From the NCBI GenBank assembly GCA_020200135.1, contig JAIVJI010000075.1, positions 1 to 64,000 on the forward strand: a stretch of DNA of 64,000 bases, given 5' to 3'. Shown here one piece after another: positions 1-9,916 of the stretch; the first letter of the stretch is position 1; every line of letters begins with the position of its first letter. The stretch is from Acidobacteriota bacterium (GTDB lineage Bacteria; Acidobacteriota; Blastocatellia; Pyrinomonadales; Pyrinomonadaceae). The notes below the pieces were generated by a model. The model saw nothing but the letters and a program-made list of their open reading frames with translations, was not told the origin of the DNA and did no database searches. Position numbers and translations under genes: made by a program.

Positions 1-675
1 GATCAGCTCCTGTATCTCGTCCTTGATCTCGTGGAGCTTCTCCTCGGCGGCCTGCTCGAACTTCTGGATCGCCTCGGGGCTCGCCTCCTCGACCTTCTTC
101 GAGAGCCAGTACTTCTCGGCGGCGTAGAAGCCGCCGATGCCGAGGACGATGACCGCGACGACGACGCCGAGCAGCCAGTAGCTCATCTCGTGGAGGTCGC
201 CGATCAGGTTGTAGATGGCGCTGTGGAAGACGTAGCCCGTCCCGGCGAGCGACGCCACCCACACCAGGCAGCTCGCGAACGAGAGCAGGAGGAAGCGCGC
301 GTAAGGCATCTTCGCCACGCCGTAGAAGGCGCAAGAGCCCCAGCGCAGCCCGTAGGTGAACTTCGAGATGAAGATCGACAGCACCCCGAACTTGTCGGTC
401 AGGCGTTCGAGCCGCGGGCGCGCCGAGCGGTAGAAGCGGTACTTCTTGACCCTCGAACGCCCCGCGCGCCCGAGCGCGTACGCCACGTTGTCGCTCGCCA
501 CGCCCGCCACCGTCCCCACCGCCAGCACCAGCGGGAAGCTGTAAGGGCCGAACGCCTGCCCGTGCGCCAGCACGCCCGCCAGCAGCAGGGTGATGTCGCC
601 CTCCGCCATCGTCAGGAAGAAGATGGCCGGCAGCCCGAACTTCCAGAGCAGGTCGTTGACGGCGTTTAAGTCCAT
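1..675 (-). CDS. DedA/VTT-domain membrane protein (3' end outside window)
   Basis: Translation from the ATG at 675 down to base 1 stays open for 225 codons and begins MDLNAVNDLLWKFGLPAIF. The motifs LTMAEGDITLLLAG near the start, then VGTVAGVASDNVAYALGR, then FISKFTYGLRWGSCAFYG are those of the DedA/SNARE-associated (VTT) family, inner-membrane proteins linked to lipid scrambling and envelope homeostasis. Hydrophobic segments follow, then a charged tail with lysines and glutamates that runs to the window edge. The stop codon is not seen. It lies downstream of the universal stress gene on the same strand; a 35-bp perfect hairpin fills the gap and ends 5 nt before this ATG. No Shine-Dalgarno is visible. 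Confidence 0.85.
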   Translation of the reverse strand, partial: MDLNAVNDLLWKFGLPAIFFLTMAEGDITLLLAGVLAHGQAFGPYSFPLVLAVGTVAGVASDNVAYALGRAGRSRVKKYRFYRSARPRLERLTDKFGVLSIFISKFTYGLRWGSCAFYGVAKMPYARFLLLSFASCLVWVASLAGTGYVFHSAIYNLIGDLHEMSYWLLGVVVAVIVLGIGGFYAAEKYWLSKKVEEASPEAIQKFEQAAEEKLHEIKDEIQELI

Positions 676-680
676 AAAAG

Positions 681-759
681 ACGTAAACCGTGAACCGTGA
701 ACCGTGACGAGATAACAACCATTCTTATCTCGTCACGGTTCACGGTTCACGGTTTACGT
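681..759 (-). repeat. Perfect 35-bp inverted repeat, 9-nt loop, heptad AACCGTG
   Basis: Arms 681-715 and 725-759 are perfectly complementary, with loop 716-724. The arms contain three tandem copies of the 7-mer AACCGTG. The right arm carries the last codons and the stop (747-749) of the universal stress gene; the left arm ends 5 nt before the DedA start codon. It belongs to the heptad-hairpin family described in the findings. Confidence 0.95.
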
Positions 760-1208
760 TCCTCCGGCGGTTTGACGACGAGCACGGGGCAGCGCGCGTG
801 GCGGACGACCGACTCGGCGGTCGAGCCGAACAGGATGCGCCCCAGCCCCGTCCGCCCGTGCGAAGAGATGACGATGAGCCCGGCGCCGCGCTCCTCGGCC
901 GCGCGCACGATCTCGGCCGACGGGTCGCCGCGCGCGATCACGTCCTCGACCTCGAGCCCGTCGAACTCCGGGCTTTTGGAGAAGGCCGGCAGGTCGCGCG
1001 CCGCCGACTCTTCCAGCTGCTCGCCCAGTTCGGCGGCCGGCAGCGGCTCCGCCAGCGGCGTCCACCCGACGGGCTGCACCACCGGCTCGACGACGTGCAG
1101 GCAGACGACCCGCGCGCCGAGCAGCCGCGCGAACTCCGCCGCCACCGGCACGGCGCGCCGCGCGCACTCGCTGAAATCGGTCGGCAGCAGGATGGAGCGA
1201 ACGTCCAT
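747..1208 (-). CDS. Universal stress protein (UspA family)
   Basis: A 153-residue single-domain UspA-fold protein of normal family length. It starts MDVRSILLPTDFSECARRA, the usual first strand and helix. Near the C-terminus it has GLIVISSHGRTGLGRILFGS followed by SVVRHARCPVLVV. The glycine-rich stretch is the ATP-binding G-2x-G-9x-G(S/T) motif of nucleotide-binding Usps, so it is probably a soluble ATP-binding stress protein. The ATG at 1208 is preceded by exactly seven T residues and then a heptad repeat hairpin, with no ribosome binding site. The last three codons (RKP) and the stop lie inside the next hairpin, suggesting that the inserted repeat rewrote the C-terminus. Confidence 0.9.
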   Translation of the reverse strand: MDVRSILLPTDFSECARRAVPVAAEFARLLGARVVCLHVVEPVVQPVGWTPLAEPLPAAELGEQLEESAARDLPAFSKSPEFDGLEVEDVIARGDPSAEIVRAAEERGAGLIVISSHGRTGLGRILFGSTAESVVRHARCPVLVVKPPEERKP

Positions 1209-1329
1209 AAAAAAAGTAGCCAGTAGCCAGTAGATGTCCTTTAGGAGTCGAAATCGTCAGCATGTCAGCGTTGGTGCCCGTCGAAGCGGAGCCTACTGGC
1301 TACTGACTACTGACTACTGTCTACTGGCC
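1209..1329 (-). repeat. Heptad (CAGTAGT-like) hairpin element upstream of usp
   Basis: Tandem 7-mers AGTAGCC at 1215-1233 pair with CTACTGG/CTACTGA heptads at 1293-1327. The core stem 1223-1233/1293-1303 is perfect and extends outward with a mismatch. Read on the minus strand the order is heptad arm, then CAGTAGGCTCCGCTTC, then a loop, then the second arm, then seven T and ATG. The same order, core and T-run occur at 9789-9916 before the SbcC-like gene. Confidence 0.85.
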
Positions 1330-1354
1330 GCATTCTACACGCAGACCGACTTGT

Positions 1355-1383
1355 TTGACAGCCCCCCGACCCTTTGTTACCAT
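1355..1383 (+). promoter_or_regulatory. Sigma-70 type promoter for the ROK kinase
   Basis: TTGACA at 1355-1360, a 17-nt spacer, and TACCAT at 1378-1383 form a good housekeeping promoter 62 nt before the ROK start codon. GAAGG at 1434-1438 is a plausible ribosome binding site. Confidence 0.6.
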
Positions 1384-1445
1384 CACGCCGTTTCAAACCC
1401 GACGCCCGAATCCGTTTTTAATTTCTTGACCCCGAAGGCTTTGAG

Positions 1446-2411
1446 ATGAGCGCCCCGCCGGCAGATCAGGAGCACTACGTTGGCGTGGAACTCTGCGCCG
1501 GCTCGGCGCGCGCCGCGCTCGTCGGCGAGGACGGCCGCGTCGTCGCGACCCGCGAAGCCGCGCTCGCCGCCGTGGACTTAGGCGCGCAGGTCGCGCGCCT
1601 CGTCGCCGAGCTGCGCGACGCGGGGGGCGCGCGGGTCGCGGCGGTCGGCGTCGGCGTCCCCGGCCTCGTCAACCCCGGGACGGGGCGCGTCGTCATCTCC
1701 TCGGACCTCCCGTCGGTGGTGCGCGAAGATTTGCGCGAGTCGCTTAGCCAGGCCACGGGTCTCCCGGTCGCGCTCGACAACGACGCCAACGCGGGCGCGA
1801 TGGGCGAGTACGCGGCCGGCGCGGGGCGCGGCAGCCGCAACATGTTCTACGTCACCATCGGCACCGGCATCGGCGGCGCGCTCATCCTCGACGGGCGGCT
1901 CTGGCGCGGGGCCTCGGGCTTCGCCGGCGAGTTCGGCCACATCACCATCGACCCCGAGGGCGTCGACTGCTCCTGCGGCAACGTCGGCTGTCTGGAGACT
2001 GTGGCGTCGGCGCCCAACATCGTCCGCCGCACGCACGAGCGCCTGATGCGGGACTCGACCTCGTCGCTCTCGCGGCTGGGGCTGAACAAGAACTTCACCG
2101 CCGCCGACATCGCGCACGAGGCCAAGGGCGGCGACGACTTCGCCGCGATGATGATGGCGCGCACCGGGCGCTACATCGGCACGGGTCTCGCCGCCGTCAT
2201 CAACCTGCTCAACACCGAACGCGTCGTCTTAGGCGGCGGCGTCATGGGCGCCGGCGAGCTGATCCTGAACCCCGTCATCGAGGAGGCGCGCCGCCGCTCC
2301 TTCCAGCCCAACTTCGAGTCCACGCAGATCGTCGCCGCCACCCTCGGCGCCGACGCCGTCCCCATCGGCGCCGCCCTCCTCGCCCGCGACGCCGCACAAA
2401 ATACCACCTGA
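1446..2411 (+). CDS. ROK-family sugar kinase (probable glucokinase)
   Basis: A 321-residue ROK protein. The N-terminal ATPase strand YVGVELCAGSARAAL is followed by GVGVPGLVNPGTG, the acidic LDNDANAGAMGEY, and YVTIGTGIGGALILDG. The ROK zinc signature GHITIDPEGVDCSCGNVGCLE gives the histidine and CXCGX2GC cysteines that bind structural zinc. No N-terminal winged helix is present, so it is a kinase and not a NagC/XylR repressor. Glucokinase is the usual role for this subgroup, but fructose or N-acetylmannosamine kinases look similar. It acts in the cytoplasm to phosphorylate imported hexose. A clear promoter precedes it; an A/T-rich island begins 27 nt after its stop. Confidence 0.85.
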   Translation: MSAPPADQEHYVGVELCAGSARAALVGEDGRVVATREAALAAVDLGAQVARLVAELRDAGGARVAAVGVGVPGLVNPGTGRVVISSDLPSVVREDLRESLSQATGLPVALDNDANAGAMGEYAAGAGRGSRNMFYVTIGTGIGGALILDGRLWRGASGFAGEFGHITIDPEGVDCSCGNVGCLETVASAPNIVRRTHERLMRDSTSSLSRLGLNKNFTAADIAHEAKGGDDFAAMMMARTGRYIGTGLAAVINLLNTERVVLGGGVMGAGELILNPVIEEARRRSFQPNFESTQIVAATLGADAVPIGAALLARDAAQNTT

Positions 2412-2437
2412 TCTTATGTCACTACGTCATACCTCAC

Positions 2438-3565
2438 ATGGACACATTCTTTGCCAATCTCAAAGTATGGTCTAAACGCAAGCACCGTCTCCTCGGTAAA
2501 TATCTCCCACCTTTCAGCGCAAAAGTTGGAAGTTGGGCAAAGCTAATTTATTGCATTGACGGGTTCGCAGGTCCCGCGAAATACGAGGACGGTAGTGCTG
2601 GGTCTCCATTAATGATGGCGCAACTTGCAGATAAAGCAGCGTCGTGGCGGAGACCTGTAAGTCTCCGGCTCTTTAACGTTGAAGATAATCCCGAGCATTA
2701 CAAGTCTTTAAAGCACGTCACTCAGCCATGGGAAACGAATGGTGTTGTTATAAACCGTCAAGGGCAATTCGGTGAGTTAGTACCGACTATTCTTTCAATC
2801 GTCTCGGATAATCCTGCGTTATTTTTTATAGACCCCTATGGACCTACATACGTTCTTTTCTCTCACCTGTTGCCGATTTTAAGACGGCAGCAAAGAGCAA
2901 CGGAGCTTATTATCAACTTTGATGCTGACGGGTTACGCCGCATTGCGGATACAATGCACGCGCGAACTGTTACTGAACGGGCTGTCAAGGCGTCCAAAAC
3001 TAATATTGAGAATGTGACGGAAATAATCGGCAGCGATAAATGGCAAGAGCCCTTCAAAGAGGGGAATCTTCCGACACAAGAAAGAGAGAGGATGCTGCTG
3101 CGGATTTACATGGAGAATATTGAGAAATATGACTATACCGTTACAGCTTATGCAATACGAAAAACTGTTAAAGACTCACCTAAATACTTCTTGGTTTACT
3201 GCACTCGTCACCCAGACGGCATTGTTCTAATGAGCAATTTTATACGTGAGGAAGAAGACAATCTTTTAGAAGAGTCAACAACTGATGCGCATCAGCCAAA
3301 GCTTTCTGACGAATTTAATGTATTAGGACAGGAGATAATTTGGAGACGGAGAGAACTTTCAGATTTATTGTTGGAATTTCTTAAGCAACACACTCTAACA
3401 ACGCGACGAAGTATAAGGAAATATTTCAGCTTTGAAAGATTTGGGGACTTCAGCGACAAGGATTACAATGCAGTTGTTAAGGATTTTATTAGCGCTAACA
3501 AGCTACTCCCGAGGCATGGCAAGAAACAGATAAATGACGACGAACCGTTAACGTTCGTGGGTTGA
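2438..3565 (+). CDS. tcmP: Three-Cys-motif partner protein TcmP
   Basis: A 375-residue protein with the family's CIDGFAGPAKYEDGSAGSPL block at residues 39-58 and FFIDPYGPTYVLF near 130-141. The second block resembles the D-P-(P/Y)-(Y/G) motif of methyltransferases, but no activity is established to my knowledge. The C-terminal region (EFLKQHTLTTRRSIRKYF onward) looks like a small winged-helix domain. TcmP is known as the genomic partner of Gp37/Gp68-type three-Cys proteins, and that gene follows directly. The gene is visibly A/T-rich (frequent ATT, TTA, AAA codons) amid very G/C-rich neighbours, so it is likely a recent acquisition. There is no clear ribosome binding site before the ATG. Confidence 0.85.
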   Translation: MDTFFANLKVWSKRKHRLLGKYLPPFSAKVGSWAKLIYCIDGFAGPAKYEDGSAGSPLMMAQLADKAASWRRPVSLRLFNVEDNPEHYKSLKHVTQPWETNGVVINRQGQFGELVPTILSIVSDNPALFFIDPYGPTYVLFSHLLPILRRQQRATELIINFDADGLRRIADTMHARTVTERAVKASKTNIENVTEIIGSDKWQEPFKEGNLPTQERERMLLRIYMENIEKYDYTVTAYAIRKTVKDSPKYFLVYCTRHPDGIVLMSNFIREEEDNLLEESTTDAHQPKLSDEFNVLGQEIIWRRRELSDLLLEFLKQHTLTTRRSIRKYFSFERFGDFSDKDYNAVVKDFISANKLLPRHGKKQINDDEPLTFVG

Positions 3566-3618
3566 ACCTCTGGCGGATTCAGTTCAACTGATTTTGCACT
3601 AGCCTTGGAGAATTTTAA

Positions 3619-4341
3619 ATGGGCACAAAGTCTGCGATTGAGTGGACGGAGGCGACTTGGAATCCGGTAACAGGCTGTACAAAGATAAGCCCTGGGTGTG
3701 ACCATTGCTATGCTGAGCGGCTTGCGCTCCGTTTGCAAGCCATGGGGCAGCCAAACTATGCAAACGGATTCAGGGTAACCATTCAAGAGCATATGTTGGA
3801 GTTGCCACTGCGCTGGAAATTACCGCAGGTAATCTTCGTCAACTCCATGAGCGACCTTTTCCATAGGGATGTCCCGACTGAATACATTCATAGAGTTTTC
3901 GATGTGATGGGCCGGGCCTCCCAACATCGCTTTCAGGTCTTAACAAAACGCTCGCTCCGTCTCACCAGAGTAAATCCAACCCTAAGTTGGCAGCCTAACA
4001 TTTGGATGGGTGTCAGCGTAGAGAGTAATGAGTACACATTTCGGATTGACCATTTACGTGAGACAAACGCCCACGTCAAATTCTTGTCCCTCGAACCCCT
4101 TCTCGGCCCGCTGACCAACCTAAATCTTGAAGGCATCGATTGGGTTATCGTCGGTGGCGAGTCCGGACCCGGCGCACGAGCAATGAGAGGGGAGTGGGTG
4201 CTAGACATCCGCGACCAGTGCAGAGACGCTGGCATTCCCTTCTTCTTCAAACAGTGGGGCGGCACTAACAAAAAGAAAACTGGCCGCCTGCTAGAGAACA
4301 GGACTTGGGATGAAATGCCTCCAGCGGCAGCAGCCATCTAA
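3619..4341 (+). CDS. Three-Cys-motif protein, phage Gp37/Gp68 family (DUF5131)
   Basis: A 240-residue protein. The start [20 protein letters not shown] leads into three cysteines at 20, 27 and 30 (CX6CX2C), followed by [18 protein letters not shown], the LTKR stretch, [22 protein letters not shown] and FFFKQWGG are characteristic of this family, first noted in phage genomes. The cysteines suggest a metal or Fe-S site. This is a family relative of radical-SAM-like proteins, but the spacing is not canonical CX3CX2C. GGAG at 3607-3610 is the ribosome binding site. It shares the low G+C of tcmP 53 nt upstream and surely forms a two-gene cassette with it. Confidence 0.88.
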   Translation: MGTKSAIEWTEATWNPVTGCTKISPGCDHCYAERLALRLQAMGQPNYANGFRVTIQEHMLELPLRWKLPQVIFVNSMSDLFHRDVPTEYIHRVFDVMGRASQHRFQVLTKRSLRLTRVNPTLSWQPNIWMGVSVESNEYTFRIDHLRETNAHVKFLSLEPLLGPLTNLNLEGIDWVIVGGESGPGARAMRGEWVLDIRDQCRDAGIPFFFKQWGGTNKKKTGRLLENRTWDEMPPAAAAI

Positions 4342-4362
4342 ATCAAACAAGGTAACAATTAG

Positions 4363-4587
4363 ATGCCTTTCATCACCGCGACGCGAGAGGACGGGGCGAC
4401 GCTGCTTTTGAACGTGGACCGGATTCAGTATGTGGCCTATCAGGACGCGGCCGGGGCGGAGGTCTTGAGCGTCGTCTTCGACACGAACCCGCCGGCGCAG
4501 GGGCGCCCGGGCTCGAACGAAATCGTCGTCCACGGCGAAGAGGCGCGGCGCGTGTGGGAGGCGCTGAGCAGCATGCTCGGGCTCTAG
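4363..4587 (+). CDS. Small conserved-looking hypothetical protein
   Basis: 74 residues starting MPFITATREDGATLLLNVDR and containing IQYVAYQDAAGAEVLSVVF. It is soluble, with no signal peptide or membrane segment, and appears to be one small alpha/beta domain. The acidic, G/C-rich codon use matches the chromosome and not the A/T-rich island ending 22 nt upstream, so it marks the return to native sequence. No function is recognised. Real-gene status rests on codon pattern, a sensible hydrophobic rhythm and its fit in the gap. Confidence 0.6.
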   Translation: MPFITATREDGATLLLNVDRIQYVAYQDAAGAEVLSVVFDTNPPAQGRPGSNEIVVHGEEARRVWEALSSMLGL

Positions 4588-4671
4588 CCGGCGCGGCCGC
4601 GACCTCACCGCCGCGCGCGCGGGGCTTACTTCGGCTTGTCTAGGCGCGGCGCGGTTTGAGATGATACGCGC

Positions 4672-6192
4672 GTGATGAAGTGGTTCGAGGCAGAGGCGGA
4701 CGGCGGCCTGGGCCCGCGCGGGCAGCGCTGGGCGCGCCTCGCCTTCCTGTGGGGCGTCTGGGCGCTGGTCGGGCTCTTCTTCTCCAGCCAGATCTACTTC
4801 TACTTCTACGGGACGGGCAAGCAAATCTCCTTCCCACGCGCGCTCGCCTGGCAGATGAGCGCCGTTGTCATCAACGCGCTCTCGACCCCGCTCGTCCTCG
4901 GCCTCGCGCGCCGCTACCGCGTCGAGCGCCAGACGTGGCGGCGCACGCTCCCGCTCCACCTGCTCGCCGGCGTCGCCCTCTCGGCCACCTGGTCGGTCTA
5001 CCACATCGTCGTCGACTCGGGCTTCGCCAGCAACTTCGCCAGCTTCAGGCTGGCGAACCTCCCCCGCCTCATCTTCGTCAACATCGACAAGGAGCTGCTG
5101 GTCTACGCCATCATCGTCGTCATCAGCCACGCGGCCGACTACTACCAGCGTTACCGCGAGGGAGAACTGCGCGCCTCGCAGGCGCAGTTGCAGGCGCTGA
5201 AGATGCAGCTCCACCCGCACTTCCTCTTCAACGCGCTGCACTCCATCTCGGCGCTCGTCCACACCGACCCCGAGGCGGCCGACAAGATGATCGCGCGGCT
5301 CGGCGACTTCCTGCGCCTGACGCTCGAATCCTCGGCCGCGCAGGTCGTCCCGCTCCGGCAGGAGATAGAGTTCCTCAACTGCTATCTGGAGATCGAGCGC
5401 ATACGCTTCCGCGACCGCCTGACGACGCGCATCGACGTGGACCCGCAGGTTTTGGACTGCGGCGTCCCCAACCTCATCCTCCAGCCCATCGTCGAGAACG
5501 CCATCCGCCACGGCGTCTCGCAGCGCGCGGCGCACGGCCACGTCGAGGTGAGGGCCGCGCGCGCCGGCGCGTCGCTCCTGCTCGAAGTCAGGGACAACGG
5601 GCGCGGACTGCCCGAGGGCGCGCCCGCGCCGTCGCACGGCACGAAGGGCGGCGTCGGGCTCGCCAACACGCGCGCGCGCCTCCAACGCCTCTACGGCGCG
5701 GCCCACCGCTTCGAGCTGGCCAACGCGCCCGCCGGCGGCGCCGTCGTCACGCTCGAGATTCCGCTGCAGGGCTCGACGGCCGCAGGCGGCGAGCGTTCCG
5801 GCCTTGCGGCCGACGCCGAGCCCGCGACCGGCGCTCGGGCGCATGGACAACGGGCGCTACATCGTGCTGCTGCTCGCGCCCGGCGAGCACCGCATCCACA
5901 TGACTCAGGACAACAAGCGCGTGGACCTCAAGCTCGGCGCGGGCGAGGTGGCCTTCGTCCGTATCAAAATCGCGATGGGGTTTATGAAGGGGCGCGGCGA
6001 GCCCGGCCTCGCCGACGAGGAGGACGCCGCCAAGGACCTGAAGAAGATGGAGCCGCTCGGGGCCGACAAGTACAAGGACACGACCCTCGCCGTCGTCGAC
6101 CGCGCCGAGGGCGAGGCCCTGCTCAAAAAGTACGTGCCCTGAGCGCGCGCGGGCCGCGCGCGTGCGGTTTCCCGCCCGTTTTGTTATTTTAA
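4672..6192 (+). CDS. LytS-type sensor histidine kinase, C-terminus run on past a probable deletion
   Basis: Starts at GTG 4672 or ATG 4675. Residues about 24-160 hold four membrane segments. The His_kinase (PF06580) H-box LQLHPHFLFNALHSISALVH is near 182, the N-box ILQPIVENAIRHGVS near 275, then LEVRDNGRGLP and GGVGLANTRARL of the HATPase domain. Real homology ends near VTLEIPLQG (about 5780). After this the frame reads, out of phase, through a DUF2846 fragment and ends in an arginine-rich tail at 6192. The LytTR response regulator expected next to such kinases is absent. I infer a deletion or mis-join that removed the kinase stop, its regulator and half of the following gene. Confidence 0.8.
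   Translation: MMKWFEAEADGGLGPRGQRWARLAFLWGVWALVGLFFSSQIYFYFYGTGKQISFPRALAWQMSAVVINALSTPLVLGLARRYRVERQTWRRTLPLHLLAGVALSATWSVYHIVVDSGFASNFASFRLANLPRLIFVNIDKELLVYAIIVVISHAADYYQRYREGELRASQAQLQALKMQLHPHFLFNALHSISALVHTDPEAADKMIARLGDFLRLTLESSAAQVVPLRQEIEFLNCYLEIERIRFRDRLTTRIDVDPQVLDCGVPNLILQPIVENAIRHGVSQRAAHGHVEVRAARAGASLLLEVRDNGRGLPEGAPAPSHGTKGGVGLANTRARLQRLYGAAHRFELANAPAGGAVVTLEIPLQGSTAAGGERSGLAADAEPATGARAHGQRALHRAAARARRAPHPHDSGQQARGPQARRGRGGLRPYQNRDGVYEGARRARPRRRGGRRQGPEEDGAARGRQVQGHDPRRRRPRRGRGPAQKVRALSARGPRACGFPPVLLF
5804..6142 (+). pseudogene. 3' fragment of a DUF2846-type lipoprotein gene
   Basis: In another frame than the kinase, the sequence encodes LGRMDNGRYIVLLLAPGEHR, then a KLGAGEVAFVRIKI strand and a C-terminal tail ending LLKKYVP. 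This matches the second half of DUF2846 proteins, where DNGRY-(F/I) and PG-(K/E)-H are conserved. The usual signal peptide, lipobox cysteine and first strands are missing; only a weak TTG at 5804 or the internal ATG at 5843 could start it. It therefore looks like a 5'-truncated remnant joined to the histidine kinase. Confidence 0.6.
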
Positions 6193-6269
6193 GCCGTCGG
6201 CTGTTAGCCGTCGGCCGTTAGCTCCATGTCCTAGCTAACGGCCGACGGCTAACAGCCGACGGCTTAAAA
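6187..6269 (+). repeat. Perfect 37-bp inverted repeat abutting lepA start
   Basis: Arms 6187-6223 and 6233-6269 pair perfectly around a 9-nt loop (6224-6232). Each arm is made of 7-mers (AGCCGTC, GGCTGTT, AGCCGTC, GGCCGTT). The last arm base is immediately before the lepA ATG at 6270, and the first bases include the stop of the kinase frame. No ribosome binding site fits between. Confidence 0.97.
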
Positions 6270-8068
<1,799 letters not shown>

Positions 8069-8069
<1 letters not shown>

Positions 8070-8097
8070 CGGCCGGGCGGGGCGTCCCGCCGGCCGC
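8069..8097 (+). terminator. G/C-rich hairpin after lepA
   Basis: GCGGCCGGGCGGG pairs with CCCGCCGGCCGC across a 4-5 nt loop with one bulged base, starting at the last base of the lepA stop codon. There is no T-run, so termination would be weak or Rho-assisted. Confidence 0.5.
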
Positions 8098-8131
8098 GCG
8101 ACTCATATCACACACACGGGAGCGTTTTCAG

Positions 8132-9778
8132 ATGAGATTTCCCCTGCTTGTCGTCGCCCTGCTGCTGGCCTGCCCCGCGACGTTCGCGCAGCACCAGCAC
8201 GGGGCGGGCGCGGCGCCGGCCGCGGACGTTCGTTTGCTTGAGGGCCTGGGCGAGTTCCGCCTGCCGGTCAAGACCACTTCGGCCGAGGCGCAGAAGTTCT
8301 TTGACCAGGGCTTGATTCTGGTCTACGGCTTCAACCACGACGAGGCGGCGCGCGCCTTCCGCCGGGCGGCCGAGCTGGACCCGAAGATGGCGATGGCCCA
8401 CTGGGGACTGGCGATGGCGCTCGGGCCGAACTACAACGAGACCACCATCCCGCCCGAGCGGATGAAGGCGGCGCACGACGCCGTGCGGCGCGGCCTCGCG
8501 CTCGCCGAAGGGGGGCCGGCGCACGAGCGCGCCTACCTCGACGCGCTCGCCAAGCGCTTCTCCACGGACCCTTCGGCCGACCAGAAGAAGCTGTGGGTCG
8601 CCTACCGCGACGCGATGGCCGAGCTGGCGCGCCGCTACCCGGACGACACAGAGGCGGCGACGCTGTGGGCCGACGCCGCGATGATCCTCAACGCGTGGCG
8701 GCTCTTCGACGCCGACGGCCGAGCCGCCGCCGGGACCGACGAGATCATCGGCGCGCTCGAAGCCGTGATGCGCCGCGCCCCCGAGCACATCGGCGCGCAC
8801 CACCTCTACATCCACGCCGTCGAAGCCTCGCACGCGCCCGAGCGCGCGCTGCTGAGCGCCGACCGGCTCGCCGCGCTCTCGCCCGCGGCCGGCCACCTCG
8901 TCCACATGCCCGCGCACATCTACATGCGCACGGGCGACTACGCGCGCGCCGCGCAGTCGAACGAGTGGGCGGCCAGGGCCGACCAGGAGTACATCGAGCG
9001 CGGCGGCCGGCGCGGCATCTACACGGCCGGCTACTACAGCCACAACCTCCACTTCCTCGCCGCCGCCTACTCGATGCAGGGCGACTACGCGCGCGCCGTG
9101 GCGTCCGCGCGCCGCCTCGAGGCCAACGTCTCGCCGTACCTCACGGAGATGCCCTTCTTCGAGAGCTTCATGCCGACGGGCGTGCTCATCTCCGTCCGCT
9201 TCGGCAAGTGGGACGACGTGCTGAAAGCCCCCGAGCCGCCGGCCTCCGCGCCCATCTCGAACGCCTTCTGGCACTGGGGGCGCGCGATGGCGCTGGCCGC
9301 GACGGGTAAGGCTTCGGAGGCCGAGGCCGCGCTCAAGACCTTCCTCGCGAAGACGGCCGCGATTCCGCCCGACACGGGCTACGGCCAGAACACGACCGGC
9401 GCGGTCTTCAAGATCGCCGAACACTTTCTCAACGCGCGTCTGGCCGCCGCGCGCGGCGACCGCGGGGGCGCCGTGGGCTTCCTCCGGCAGGCCGTCGCCG
9501 CCGAGGACGCGCTCGCCTACGACGAGCCGCCCGGCTGGTATCACCCGCTCTCGCGCGAGAGCCTGGGCGGCGCGCTCCTGCTCGACGGGCGCCCGGCCGA
9601 GGCCGAGGCGGTCTTCCGCGAAGACCTCCGCCGCAACCGCCGCAACGGCCGCTCGCTCTACGGCCTCGCGCAGGCGTTGCGCGCGCAGGGCAAGACGCGC
9701 GAGGCCGAGCTGGTGGGGCGCGAGTTCGAGCGCGCGTGGAAGTCGGCCGACACGGGGCTGACCATAGACGCCCTTTGA
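8132..9778 (+). CDS. Secreted tetratricopeptide-repeat protein
   Basis: 548 residues. The ATG at 8132 follows GGGAGCG and opens a signal peptide (MRFPLLVVALLLACPATFAQ, cleaved after about 20). The mature protein starts with HQHGAG, then FFDQGLILVYGFNHDEAARAF and PKMAMAHWGLAMALGPNYN. This layout is common in secreted bacterial TPR proteins of unknown function. Further helices GAHHLYIHAVEASHAPERAL and VHMPAHIYMRTGDYARAAQS are repeated alpha-alpha units. C-terminal TPRs include GRPAEAEAVFREDLRRN. It probably acts in the periplasm as a binding scaffold; the ligand is unknown. A histidine-rich start hints at metal contact, but this is speculative. Confidence 0.8.
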   Translation: MRFPLLVVALLLACPATFAQHQHGAGAAPAADVRLLEGLGEFRLPVKTTSAEAQKFFDQGLILVYGFNHDEAARAFRRAAELDPKMAMAHWGLAMALGPNYNETTIPPERMKAAHDAVRRGLALAEGGPAHERAYLDALAKRFSTDPSADQKKLWVAYRDAMAELARRYPDDTEAATLWADAAMILNAWRLFDADGRAAAGTDEIIGALEAVMRRAPEHIGAHHLYIHAVEASHAPERALLSADRLAALSPAAGHLVHMPAHIYMRTGDYARAAQSNEWAARADQEYIERGGRRGIYTAGYYSHNLHFLAAAYSMQGDYARAVASARRLEANVSPYLTEMPFFESFMPTGVLISVRFGKWDDVLKAPEPPASAPISNAFWHWGRAMALAATGKASEAEAALKTFLAKTAAIPPDTGYGQNTTGAVFKIAEHFLNARLAAARGDRGGAVGFLRQAVAAEDALAYDEPPGWYHPLSRESLGGALLLDGRPAEAEAVFREDLRRNRRNGRSLYGLAQALRAQGKTREAELVGREFERAWKSADTGLTIDAL

Positions 9779-9788
9779 CAGGATGACG

Positions 9789-9916
9789 GTAGTCAGTAGA
9801 CAGTAGTCGGCAGTCAGTAGGCTCCGCTTCACGGACGTTGGCGGCGACGCTCGGACGACTCGCCGGCGAAGGTTTTCCTACTGGCTACCGACTACTGTCC
9901 ACTGACTACTTTTTTT
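9789..9916 (+). repeat. Heptad hairpin element upstream of SbcC-like gene
   Basis: Arms 9789-9821 and 9877-9909 are 33 bp with three mismatches, made of GTAGTCA/GTAGACA-type heptads. The left arm is followed by CAGTAGGCTCCGCTTC, shared with the usp element. After the right arm come seven T (9910-9916), then ATG at 9917. The loop is 55 nt. The whole unit matches the element at 1209-1329 in order, core and T-run. Confidence 0.92.

Noticed and set aside
1234-1449. A 71-codon frame between usp and the ROK kinase
   Set aside because: It is mostly the heptad hairpin and the ROK promoter; the peptide has no recognisable feature.
3619-4341. Calling the three-Cys protein a radical SAM enzyme
   Set aside because: The cysteines are CX6CX2C and not CX3CX2C, so SAM cleavage is not supported from sequence alone.
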